DNA of 64,000 nt from Apium graveolens (Eukaryota; Streptophyta; Magnoliopsida; Apiales; Apiaceae): the NCBI RefSeq assembly GCF_009905375.1, contig NC_133649.1, forward strand, positions 236,372,201 through 236,436,200, read 5' to 3'. Each line of letters opens with the position of its first letter. Position 1 is the stretch's first letter. Positions 1 through 9,865 of this stretch are shown piece by piece. The notes below the pieces were generated by a model. It was not told the DNA's origin. It saw only the letters and a list, made by a program, of their open reading frames with translations, and did not search any database. The translations under genes were made by a program, and so were the position numbers.

Positions 1-141
1 TCTGACCATGTGGAATATGACAAATTTCTGGAGTGGATACATGGACCTTGGCCCACCATCCAAAATTTACCCGCAACAATGAATTATGTACCTTATCAAT
101 TCGTCGACACCTTTATAGAATTACAAGCAACTATTATTTAA
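1..141 (+). other. Open frame entering from the left edge, unidentified
   Basis: Frame 1 is open from the first base to a TAA at 139-141 (46 codons). The peptide is rich in Trp and Pro (W-I-H-G-P-W-P near residues 12-18). It may be an exon tail or part of the Helitron whose helicase remnant follows. I do not recognise the family. Bases 142-259 hold nothing I can name. Confidence 0.25.
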
Positions 142-259
142 GTAATCTACGTTTGTATATCACTTCTCCTATTACAGAGTTCTTATTTATCTATATACCA
201 TTTATTGCATAAATAGAAAAATTGTTCAAGGATGTTGGGAAGATCCTCAAGGATTTCAC

Positions 260-700
260 CATTATTATTTTCCTGATGTCAGTTTTTTACATGAATTAGA
301 GAACATACTAATTACGTTAGAGCTTGGTTACAACCAAGCTCAACAGCGAGAGAAGCATGAGAAGCTATTTACAAGTTTAAACGAAGACCAACTTCAGGCA
401 TATACTTTTATGCTCAGCAGTGTAGCAAATAATGCCGGTGGCGTGTTTTTTATATATGCTTCAAGTGGCCGTGGGAAGACATTTATCTGGAAAACACTCT
501 GTTGCAGACTATGTAGTTTAGGTTATAATGTGATTCACGTGGCCTACTCTGGAATTACAACTACGTTTCTCCCAGGAGGCAAAACCGCTCATTGCAGATT
601 CCACATTCCGCTAAAACTTGACATGTGCTTGGTTACATGTATTAAACATGGCTTAAAGATTGGAGATTTAATTAACAAACCAAGAAGTAATGAAGAATAG
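260..700 (+). pseudogene. Helitron PIF1-like helicase fragment
   Basis: The frame contains a stretch typical of plant Helitron Rep/helicase proteins: an L-N-E-D-Q-L-Q-A-Y segment, then G-G-V-F-F-I-Y followed by a Walker A-like S-S-G-R-G-K-T-F, then a motif Ia region with S-G-I and L-P-G-G-K-T-A-H. In the family the P-loop normally reads G-G-x-G-K-T; here the second Gly and the Thr-like position are replaced (S-S-G-R-G-K-T), so ATP binding is doubtful. Only the first helicase motifs are present; the frame stops at 700 and no DEXX box, motifs III-VI or Rep domain are visible. Intact PIF1-type Helitron helicases are far longer. It is a decayed autonomous-Helitron piece; a host PIF1 relic is possible but less likely given the L-P-G-G-x-T-A-H signature. 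Confidence 0.7.
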
Positions 701-965
701 AAAGAATGATGCATAGGATAATTATGAGGGAAATAGTTGACAAGTCATAGTGATAATATGATGCGATTTAGCAGTCTGAAATCTTGGAAAAAATATAGTT
801 TAACAGTTAACAAAATTGCATAAGGACAAGCGTACATTACTTTAAAAACTATAAGGAGGACTACTGAAAAATATTCAGAATCAAAATAGTAAACTACAAC
901 TAAGTAGTAGCAAAATCAGGCCAAAATGGTAAAAAAAACAGAGCATAAACAAGGATTACCAAATA

Positions 966-1165
966 CTACTCAACAACTACTATATCAAAAGTTACTTCAT
1001 CTGCCCGCAAACTAAAAACAACTACATCGTTAAATTTCAGTCCATTTTCCCGCACAAATTTGTTCCATCCGGCCGAGAACCTTCTCTTTCCATTCGTCAC
1101 GTTAATTCCAGTGTTCTAAATTTGCCCAAATCTTTTACGATAGGATACAGGGTCCCATCAATGTA
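966..1165 (-). pseudogene. Terminal B3 exon of the relic
   Basis: An AG acceptor lies at 1167-1166 after a T-rich tract. The product runs Y-I-D-G-T-L-Y-P-I-V, then, after a small frameshift near 1110, G-K-R-R-F-S-A-G-W-N-K-F-V-R-E-N-G-L and D-V-V-V-F-S-L, the usual B3 core of G-W-x-x-F-V followed by a hydrophobic strand. A stop at 968-966 ends it in the expected place. Confidence 0.65.
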
Positions 1166-1254
1166 CTGCAAAATTATTGTTTCCAATTCATAATTTTGGG
1201 TATTTAAGAATTTCCACTATTGTCCACATTAAAAATAATAAATTGAAAACTTAC

Positions 1255-1517
1255 CAATCTGTTACAGTGTGTACCCACATGAGATTTCATAAGAGTAAAT
1301 GCAACTTCTTCAATAATGTTTTCGCCCATTTCCTCAAGTCCATCTTCGATATTGTCGTCTCCATCACTATTATCAATAATATCAAGATTATCTATGTGAT
1401 TGTATTCGGTCTCACTATCATGACCATCTTTATCATCACTAATTTAGACAATTATATCATTATTTAGTTCTTCTCCTTCTTCTGATATTATTTTTGTGTA
1501 ATCTATGTCATCCACGT
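1255..1517 (-). pseudogene. Acidic linker exon of the B3 relic
   Basis: Bounded by AG at 1519-1518 and by GTAAG at 1254-1250. The translation is very rich in Asp, Glu and Asn (E-E-G-E-E-L-N-N-D and D-N-S-D-G-D-D-N-I-E-D-G), as in the linkers between B3 domains of REM proteins. One in-frame TAA interrupts it. Confidence 0.5.
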
Positions 1518-1600
1518 CTGAAAATATAGTAATAAGATACATTATGCTTCATTATATTATTATGATGATATATTAAATTGTGTAAAAACTTATAAAATAC

Positions 1601-1941
1601 TTGAACAATCTTTTTCTGCATATCTTTCATAAACCAATGTCCATGTGTAATATCAGGTCTCGAAGATATTAAATCATATTCCACCTCCATCTCATCGCTC
1701 CTGTAAATTCTCATCCTGGCTTCATGATTTCCATCAATCGTAATTAAAAAGGTATCACGTCTCTGTAGATTATATTGCTTGAAGATTTTCCCATTTTTCC
1801 AATACCCTGTGTCTTTTTTATACGATACTGGAAAAATAGTATCTCCGCAACGTACCGTATTCGCGTTGGAAAGCATATGATCATAAAATAGACGAACCAG
1901 CATTGGTGGAATCTGTCAGGTAGCAATAGTTTAGAAGACAT
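1601..1941 (-). pseudogene. Second B3 block of the relic
   Basis: I-P-P-M-L-V-R-L-F, then a basic/hydrophobic strand pattern with F-P-V-S-Y, G-Y-W, K-I-F-K-Q-Y-N and D-T-F-L-I-T-I-D-G, matches the order of a B3 fold, whose domain typically begins I-P-x-x-F. The start M-S-S-K-L-L-L-P-D at 1941 is in another frame, so a one-base slip near 1912 is likely. Confidence 0.5.
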
Positions 1942-2179
1942 TGTAGTACATATTTTTGAAACAATAAACTAAAAAATTAATGTATGTACCAAGTCAGCTT
2001 ATAATTTCTTTGTAATGCCATGTATGCAAGTGCATTACATGTAAAACAGATGCAGTCCTATCTTCCGTTCCTGTTCAAAAGACATATATACTTAGAAAGA
2101 ATCATTGATGTATCATTAATCATCTATTCTCATATAATGAATATTATTATTAATAAAGCACAAAAAGGCCAAACATTAC

Positions 2180-2450
2180 CTAATGACATTTCATGTGGTC
2201 GAATATCATCACTTTTGAATAGACAAACATGAACCAGGTGTACGTCCAATGAAATAGGTGAATCGAACACAAGAATGTCAAATATTTCCACTTTACTATA
2301 CCTCACAAATTGTTTCCATCCATTACCAAAATAACAATCATTGTGGGATTTTTCAATTTTAACTTCCCAGGTTTTATACAGAAAACACAATTGTATTGTG
2401 TCCATGTCTTTCCATTGTCCATATAATTCTGACATTTTTTTCGGAAGTAG
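2180..2450 (-). pseudogene. Best-preserved B3 exon of the relic
   Basis: Flanked by an AG acceptor at 2452-2451 and a GT donor at 2179-2178. The product shows T-W-E-V-K-I, Y-F-G-N-G-W-K-Q-F-V and F-D-I-L-V-F-D, then a final V-H-V-C-L-F strand. This is the clearest B3 signature in the window and is open throughout the exon. Confidence 0.7.
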
Positions 2451-3143
2451 CTGTATTAGTAAAATAATCAAAAAGTTAAACATTTATAACACAAGAAAAA
2501 TATAAGAAAACATTTATGTATCAACCAACCATTTTACTTTTCCATGGGCCAATATCAGATGGGCGGATGGTATCTTCGTAAAAACTTAATTCCCTTCCAT
2601 GTATGCTAAAAAAATACCGCATCCTCGCCTTTTAATCCCCTAAATCATCCAAACCGAGAATGAACTCTTTTTCTTTGATATTATTAGGTATATTCACATA
2701 ATTTTGTGAATCACAACCAGAATAATCTATTGCCAGACCAGATGAATTATATATCTCAATAAAGAAATTTTCACCTCCAATATAATTCAACAATACCGTA
2801 TACATTTATCGGAAATTATGGCTTTTCATAAAATTTTCAAATCCAAGTAAATTTTTATTATCACTATCATAAAATCCTTCAAAATTAATTCCTCCTCTGC
2901 AAATAAGAAAGATTTGTCGAGGAAGTTTGGCACCAAATTCCATGGAGAATGGTTTTGGTACTCTCTGTCATCAATATATACGCAAATGATCAATTTCATA
3001 TTTATATTAATTGCCAACGACTCTATATTGAGTATTGTATTACATACCAATGAACCAAAAGAGTTATATTCACAAATTCCGACTAAGAAGCTTTTCCTCT
3101 TAGCTTTAAGGCCTTCTTCTGTTCTTGATAAACAACCTTGCAA

Positions 3144-4199
3144 AATTTGATAATATTGAAATCATTACGTAATTTTCAAAAAATATGTCAAAACTAGGCT
3201 AACTAGGCTAACTTTTAATTCATCCAAACATCAACTTGGAGTATAATGTAGAGGTTAAATATCACAAGCAATGTATAAATTATAAATAATAAAATAATTT
3301 GACATTACTTAGCAAGAGATTGTTATGTAAATCATATTAAATTACAAATAATAATACACAACACATTATACTATAACTGTCCAAAAATGGTGATGTAGAA
3401 TATCTGTGTTTTTGTACTTTCAAACTAAGTACAAACTAACCTTCATCATTTTTGCACGAGAGAGATGGTACAGTGCTAAACTGTGACTTGCAGCAAGAGC
3501 CGATACGATGATATTTTATATTAATAGAACTTATAATCTAAGATCATTTTACAATACATCTTGGTTTTCGTAGGATATTTTTTACATTGTATCTCTCGAA
3601 TTTATGCAGCTTACTTAATTGTTGCAATGATTTTCAATCTAATTAAATGAATATCTTTATGAAGATTTGACCAAGATCTAGATATATATAGGGTTTTTTT
3701 AACATATTGGACAGTTTTAGGTAAAATAAGACAACTAATATATTTATGAACAATACATTTTTCATATATTTAGCTTACTTAAATCTTTATATGGTTTTGT
3801 AGAATCACCGAAAAATCTTCATGAAGATTTGTAATGAATCAATCGATATCTTTTCAAATTTTTTTAAAAAAAGATCTAAAATAACGAAATTTGTAATTTA
3901 CATGCTTCCTTGAAAACATGTGTTTGTTTCTAAATTGATAAACTAATTTTCCGGATACACTTTTATTTTTAAAATATTATAACTCAGATTCTCAATAATC
4001 ATTTGTATAATTTATCAGCAATATAAAATAAAAGAAATAATTGTTTTAGCTTCTTTCTACAAACTAACTAAAGGAAAGTTTAAAATTTCCTAGGTATCGC
4101 TTATCAACTTTTCCTTCCTTTTGTATCCATATCTATCAGTCATAAATTATTACAATTTCATCTTTTCATATCAATCAATTAATGTAGTGAAAAAACAAT
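3144..4199. other. AT-rich DNA without recognisable features
   Basis: I see no coding pattern, LTR end or tandem array here; the stretch is strongly A/T rich with short homopolymer runs. Confidence 0.5.
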
Positions 4200-4810
4200 T
4201 AAAGATCATGAATCAAGTTTTTGACCAAGCATTAGAAACTAATATTGAACTCGGATTCGAAGTTGTAAAAAACTTACTAATATTGAATGAGAGATATTTT
4301 GCTTATGCCTCTTATAATTATAACGAGACTTATACAAAAATTTGTAATCTCGGAATTTAGTTAGTTTAAGTCTCTTTTTATTTCAAACAAGGAAGTATAT
4401 GTTTATGTCGTATTATATCGACTTATACAAATTTTACTTCAACTTCGGAAATAAAATGGACTAGCTTGCAGATATTCTACAAGGAAGCGTTTTGCTTATA
4501 TCTCTTATAATTATAATGAGATTTATATAAATAGCTTATAACTCGGAATAAGAGCGAGTCTTTAAGTTATTTTATATTTCAGACGAAGAAGTTTATTGTT
4601 TATGTAGTTACTTTTGACTTATACAAAAGAAACCGTTTTGTAAATATTCGACAAGGAAGATTTCGTTGCTATCTCTATATGAGATTTATACAAAGTGCTT
4701 CTAACTTGGAATATAAATTTTTACTTACTTTAACTCAACAAGGAGGTTATTTGTTTATGGTCGTAGATCGACTTATACAAAATTGCCTCGACTTGGAATT
4801 TAAGTAAATT
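4200..4810. repeat. Degenerate tandem repeat, ~200-bp unit, about three copies
   Basis: Two phrases alternate three times. One is of the type CTCTTATAATTATAACGAG followed by CTTATACAAA and a CTCGGAAT-like end (about 4308, 4500 and 4670). The other is of the type CAAGGAAG...GTTTATGTCG...CGACTTATACAAA (about 4388, 4580 and 4738). Copies diverge strongly, so this is an old array. The short ORF over it is a by-product. Confidence 0.5.
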
Positions 4811-6001
4811 GAAGTTGTTTTTAATTCCGGATAAAGATCTACAGAATATTAACAACTAATTTTAGGAAAGATTAGATGAGGTAGAAACTCTCCTAAATAT
4901 GTTTACAAATTAAGTGTACTAACAAGGTTTAACTAGTTTAGCACGAATACATAAAATTGTAAACTAACGGAATATTTGCGCAAAAGATCGAACAATTAAG
5001 CACTAAAATAAATATTAACTAACTTATGACTCTTGACCTTATAAAGGCTCAAATCTCTCTTAATTTAAAGAGTGAGTTACAAGAGATATAAGTTAGGATC
5101 GAAGCCGAAAACACACCAAAACGAATCCGAAAAGTTACCGTAAAGTGGCCGCAAAATTGGCCGGAGTCTGGCCAATAAACATGAAATTTTGGGAGGTTCT
5201 TGGGACACTTAGAGGCTGCAAGAAAGTGGTATTTAAGTTTCCTAACTAAGTGTTACAAGGTGTGAGAGATTTGAGCAAGGAAGGGGTAAAAAAGGTATGA
5301 AACTTAAGAAATATAAAGGCTTGCTTGCTAGAACCTTTGAGAGGTTTTTGCTACTGCAAAAGAGAGAGTTTGGGATGGCAAAGCTCCATAATTTTTCTTG
5401 CTCAAAATGGCTTCAACAATGCAAGTGAGGAAGTGTATTTAAGTAGGCCAAAATGTGACAAAAAATGGGAACAAGCTTTCTTAAATCATGGAAAATTATT
5501 GGCTGACCTTTGCACACATCCAAGAGCTATTGTACAACTGATTTTATCATACAAAAACATTCCTTACTTATTCCATATTTAAACATCTCAAAATAAAGTG
5601 AATAAATATGAGAAAAATGAATAAAAAATACATTTTTCTATTAAATTGAATAATCCCAGGAGATCATGGTAAAAATTTCACCTTGAAATTATTTCACCAT
5701 CTATGATGTTTAAGCGACCGATAAATTAGTTACGTACGGATTTTAGGGGTCATAGAAAAAAGCCATGAAAATTTATGAAATTCCTACCAATATTAGAAAT
5801 AAATATATGTATGTCAAATCCCAAGTTTCAAGTCAAAAATATATATTTAAGTATCATTTCGGATCTTTCGAACGTTAAAACAGCCTTTCGGAACGACCGT
5901 AAAAATCATTTATCTTTACCGACAATTCAGACAAAAGTTTTGACTTGATATATGTACAAACATAATATTTCTTGAATAATAATGACTATGAGGTCCAAGT
6001 A
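4811..6001. other. Unassigned intergenic DNA
   Basis: No domain is recognisable. An 85-codon frame at 5325-5582 (+) contains Cys/Trp-bearing segments but no known motif. The part after 5700 resembles decayed LTR DNA in composition. I cannot place any boundary. Confidence 0.3.
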
Positions 6002-6484
6002 TGTTAGGCCATTAATCAACTGTAGAGGGGGTGAATACAGTTAATACAATTAATTAGACAAAGCTTCAATAGAATTAATGGTTTTTATATTAACAGATAA
6101 AAAAGAGATTACAAACGTACTCTCTTAAAAGGATGAACAAATATCCTTGAGACCTGCTAGATTATGCGAAAAATATAACAATGTCGCAATGCATATAGCA
6201 TGAACCTAATATGTGCTTTATATAGAGCACAACTACACAATGTATAAGGAATCTTATTCTATTAACAAAAAGGAAACCTAATACAATGCTTCTGAGATAA
6301 AGTCCTTCACCGCCTTGAGTTCCTTTTTCCTTTTCCTTATCGAAGATCTACTGATGTGATAAATACTAATTACATCATCCGTTGATCTGTTGATATCATT
6401 ATCCGTTGATATCATCATCCGTTGATATAAGTTCTGATGTGAACTTCTGATAGTTTCTGCTGATATCATCAATTGCTCCTAACA
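6002..6484 (-). mobile_element. LTR of copia element G (3' LTR, minus orientation)
   Basis: The segment begins TGTTAGGCC and ends CTCCTAACA, giving TG...CA termini on either strand. On the minus strand it directly follows a polypurine-type tract (GTTGAGGGAGATTG), which is the 3' end of a SIRE-type copia internal region. At 483 bp it is shorter than the other copia LTRs here, so internal loss is possible. No matching 5' LTR is in the window. Confidence 0.65.
6376..6465. repeat. Short motif cluster ATCCGTTGATATCAT in LTR G
   Basis: ATCCGTTGAT occurs three times (about 6377, 6401 and 6417), interspersed with CTGTTGATATCAT and CTGATG/CTGATA variants. It is the LTR-embedded short-motif design also seen, with other sequences, in elements A/B and F. 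Confidence 0.6.
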
Positions 6485-8285
6485 ATCTCCCTCAACTTGT
6501 TCATTATGAAAATATGGACAAGTTCCAATTGATGATGTCAAAAATATCTAAATGCAGGAATTAAGTATGCATATTCAATCTTACTTCGGTGAATATCAAA
6601 TTTTACTCTACATTATGAACTCTAACACAATCTGGAAAATCTTCAAGAAACTTCCTCAACAGATTCTCTTCCATAACATCCAAATACCATTGCATCCTCT
6701 GTTTATGTTCCCTTAGTTCATTTGTTGATTCATCATTCTGATAAATGGCAGCCCTGAGATTATATAACTTTGAATTTCCAAGGGATAGATCATCCAGCTC
6801 CAGAAATCCAATTTTCTTTCCATTGGGATTAAAGATTAAAACTCTAGTCCCTAGACTCATTTCTATCTTGGCTCCTCCAATAGGCATATCAATAACATAT
6901 TCAGATTGATCAATGTACTTTGGAATGTAGTTTGATTTATAAGAAATTCAATTCTGCTTTAACTGTATCAGGTTCTTTATGAATGCAGACCATCTGGCAG
7001 TTACAAAATTAGTTACCTTGAGAATTGTAGCAATAAGTTCCAATTCCTGCCATGGTTTGTCTCTTAATTGTTCTTGCTTCAACCTAAAGCTTTTCCCAGA
7101 CTCCAGAAAATAGATTATTTTCTCTTCAGTATGATCAATAACAATTTGCACTGATATGATCTTCTGTAAGTCTTCAAGCATTACATTATCTCCAATTTCT
7201 GTCAAATAAGAATGCTTTCTTAGAGTCAAAGCATCTCCTACAAATGGATCATCAACATTTAATCTTCCAAGACCACCTGTGATTCCAGGTTGTCTAGATC
7301 GAGAACTTCCACTATAAATCTTCTTTAATATTTCAGAAGAATCTATTCTAGGTGCTGGTTTCTTGCTTCCCCATAGTAGCTTCTTCTTTTCTTCAAAATT
7401 AAGTTCTGACTTATCAGAGACTATGTCTTCAGAATCAGGATTTGATAAATCTGCTTGAATTAGGTTTAAGAAAGAAACAACATGAGTAGAATCAGAGGTT
7501 GTGATTGGTTGAATAACAGCTTCTTTCTTAACTTGAGCAGTGTCAGAAATTTATTTCAGTTTATCGGCCCAATCAGATCTATAAATCTTCCTTCTTTGGC
7601 GAGCTTGGCTGATTCTTCTTCTTCAAATATTTCTTCAATATCATAAGCTTGAACTACTATATAGATTAGATTTATCTGTATTTTATATTTAGTTTCCTTA
7701 GATACTGATTTCTTCTTTGCAACAACTTTGGCTTTAGACTTTGAAATCTTTGACTTCTCTCATATCTTCTCTTTTCCTTTAAGCTTCTTGTCAGCAGTTA
7801 AAATAGCTTGAAATCTGAGAGATCTTTCATCTTCTGCCTGACTAACTTCCCTTATAAGTACACCTCTGGTTGGTATGTTAGAAGAATCATCTTCATAAAG
7901 TACTTGAGAAATAACAACAATATCATTTGCTGTCTTCATGGAATTCTTGAAGTCTTCCTCCATTTGCCTTAGTTGTTCATGATCAATTCCAGGATTTTCT
8001 CTTTCAAAGATTCTTCTACTCACCTTAGAGTCAAATGCTTGAATCTTTGGATCCTTGTAGAACAGAGGTGTCTTCCATCCTTTTACTTTCAGAATTTGAA
8101 TATATTGACTTGCTTCAGCACCAACTTCTATCTCCAGAATACCTTTGTCTTCATTAGCAGCAGTTGTGACTTGTAAAGTAATTGTTATATTTTTGTAGTC
8201 ACAGTCAATTATTTAAATCTTTTATTTCTCTTACTCTCTCCACCTTGCCTAGATTGAGATCTAGTGATCGCTTTTGATGAACCAC
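6485..8285 (-). pseudogene. C-terminal part of the extra ORF of copia G
   Basis: Three minus-strand frames (8023-7760 with open extension up to about 8170, 7229-6948 and 6887-6603) together resemble the C-terminal half of the extra ORF of copia F (44965-46437). Both have a P-L-F-Y-K-D-P or S-I-V-F-Y-K-D-P block followed by a Lys/Arg-rich helix, then a block with paired basic residues and a long alternating helix, and end shortly before the polypurine tract. Stops and frameshifts separate the pieces. The function of this protein is not known; it is an extra ORF carried downstream of pol in SIRE-type elements. The 5' side is cut at 8285 by the LTR of copia A. Confidence 0.55.
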
Positions 8286-8889
8286 TATCATATATAAGTG
8301 ATGATGTCAAAGATTACTGAAGATAATAATATCATTAGTTGCCCTGGTCAAAGTGTGAAACATAGCCAAATGGACATCTGATCTAAGGAGAATAATGAAC
8401 TGTTACTTTTTATAATTTGTTAAGCTTGGGGTTAGTCTAGTTAACAAGCATGAATGTGTGTTAAGCAATCTTCTCACCAACTGGGAGAGATTGTTGTGCA
8501 AGAAATGCCTGTATCTAAACAAGACTAAGTCATTTTGTCAACCCTAAATAAGTTGTATTGTTATCTTAATTTGTATTTTGTAATTGTAACATTTAAAATC
8601 TGTAAAAATGTCAAAAGAGTAGACTGAAGCCTTTTTCTATAAACAGTATCAAGCTTAAGAATTTTATCTGGAAGAAGATCAAGAAGATCATGCCTCAGAA
8701 GAATTCTAAAGAAGCTTGGAGTTGAATAAAGCTGTTTTAGGAAAAATACTCTAAGTCAAGATCTCTACAAGTCACAGATTTAATGTTATAGAGAAGTCAT
8801 TCCAGAACTCCAGAATGGCTTATAGAGAACTCAGAAAGCTTACAGAGAAATCAGAGATATTGACAAGCAAATTGAAGATGTGAAGATTG

Positions 8890-9165
8890 GAGATATCGAC
8901 AAGTCATTTCTTCACTAGAGTACTCAGAGTTATCGAAAAGTCTACATTCATTAGAGAACTCTGAGTTATCGATAAGTCTAAGTATACTAGAGAACTCAGA
9001 GATATCGATAAGTTAAAATTCACTAGAGAACTTTAAGTTATCGACAAGACAAAGTGAAGACATGATGCTGAGAGATCTCGATAAGCTAAAGTTTCATTCG
9101 AGAACTTAGAGACCTCTATAAGTCAAATTCACTACAACATTAGAGATCTCGATAAGTCATTATAC
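8890..9165 (+). repeat. ~36-bp tandem array in LTR A
   Basis: A unit of the type CTAGAGAACTC-AGAGATATCGATAAGTC recurs. Core TATCGA/TCTCGA starts lie at 8894, 8931, 8967, 9003, 9039, 9076, 9113 and 9147, so steps are 37, 36, 36, 36, 37, 37 and 34 bases. The core is near-palindromic (GACTTATCGATAAGTC). The inverted LTR at 20717-21496 holds the same first part. Confidence 0.75.
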
Positions 9166-9420
9166 TTATCGAGATGTCAAGATCTCTATGTTCCTAAACT
9201 GGAGATCTCGAGTAAAATTCTTAAAGTACAGAATCACAGACCAGTTCAATATTCAAGATAAACAATCAACAAACAATCCGACCAGCTAGATTGACAAGTC
9301 TACAAAAAGCAGCTTGAAGAATGTGCAAGATCAATGGTAAATATTAACTGACAAAGGAAGATCAAAGTGAACACGGGATGCTAAAGATATGCTAAGCCAG
9401 AAATGGAAGATCTACTTTTC

Positions 9421-9428
9421 TATAAATA
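9421..9428 (+). promoter_or_regulatory. TATA box of LTR A
   Basis: TATAAATA lies downstream of the motif array and about 390 bases before the LTR end, a usual place for the U3 promoter of a copia LTR. No transcript data can confirm it here. Confidence 0.5.
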
Positions 9429-9816
9429 AAAATGACAAGTGGCAGTTTAGAAAAACTAATAGCATGTCTTGTTACACACTGTGTAAACTAGCAGTTAACT
9501 AAGTTATAAATTTAACACTGGTCCTTTAGTTAGTTGTAACAATTTAGATCAAATTTCTTGGTAACACTCTCAAGGAGAAGCTAAGCTCTTTATCAACAAA
9601 GAGCCTAAAAATTTTGTAGTAAAACAGTCTTAATTTTAATATAAAATTAAGTAAGTTTTGAAGATCTGGGTTCTTTATTTTCTGCAAGCTTAAATTCTGC
9701 ATGAACACATTTCACTACAAGATTTAATTTACTTTGTTCAACCATAAACATTCAAGAAAAGCACAAAAATAGTAAAATACATTCACCCCCCTGTGTGTTA
9801 TTCATTACCTAACAAG

Positions 9817-9828
9817 TGGTATCAGAGC
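9817..9828 (+). other. Primer-binding site of copia A
   Basis: TGGTATCAGAGC, complementary to the 3' end of plant initiator tRNA-Met, lies two bases after the LTR end. Confidence 0.85.
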
Positions 9829-9865
9829 AAAATCTGAAAGTAAACAGATTCAAGATCTTGGAATA

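Larger units (their letters stand above)
966..2943 (-). pseudogene. Multi-B3-domain (REM-like) gene relic
   Basis: Reading the minus strand, at least three B3-type DNA-binding domain segments follow one another, separated by intron-like gaps with GT/AG ends. B3 proteins are plant transcription factors; the REM group carries several B3 domains with acidic linkers. A likely ATG lies at 2943-2941 (M-E-F-G-A-K-L-P), giving a divergent B3-like block to about 2629. A clear B3 exon spans 2450-2180, another block 1941-1601, an acidic linker 1517-1255, and a terminal B3 exon 1165-966 ending in a proper stop. Lesions: TAA near 2810, TAA near 2635, a frame slip near 1912, TAA in the acidic exon and a frameshift near 1110. 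It lies convergent to the Helitron helicase fragment, so capture by a Helitron is possible. Exon phases do not all join cleanly, so the gene model is approximate. Confidence 0.65.
8286..9814 (+). mobile_element. 5' LTR of copia element A (SIRE/Maximus type)
   Basis: The right end ACCTAACA is followed by the PBS. The left end was set by comparison with the inverted copy at 20717-21496, whose start reads TGTCATATATAAGTG; here it reads TATCATATATAAGTG, a TG-to-TA change. Length is 1,529 bp. It contains a 36-bp-period motif array and a TATAAATA box. It interrupts the extra ORF of copia G. Confidence 0.75.

Noticed and set aside
1177..1467. 96-codon plus-strand ORF
   Set aside because: It is the antisense of the acidic linker exon of the B3 relic and has no protein-like composition.
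5325..5582. 85-codon plus-strand ORF
   Set aside because: No recognisable domain, promoter or homologous neighbour; likely chance in unassigned DNA.
8890..9165. CRISPR-like array (regular 36-bp spacing)
   Set aside because: Spacing alone resembles CRISPR, but repeat units are imperfect, there are no unique spacers, and the array lies inside a plant LTR.
9815..9835. Possible tRNA gene remnants at the TGGTATCAGAGC sites (also 36872 and 60292)
   Set aside because: Only 12 bases match tRNA-Met, always at an LTR edge; these are primer-binding sites, and no cloverleaf surrounds them.
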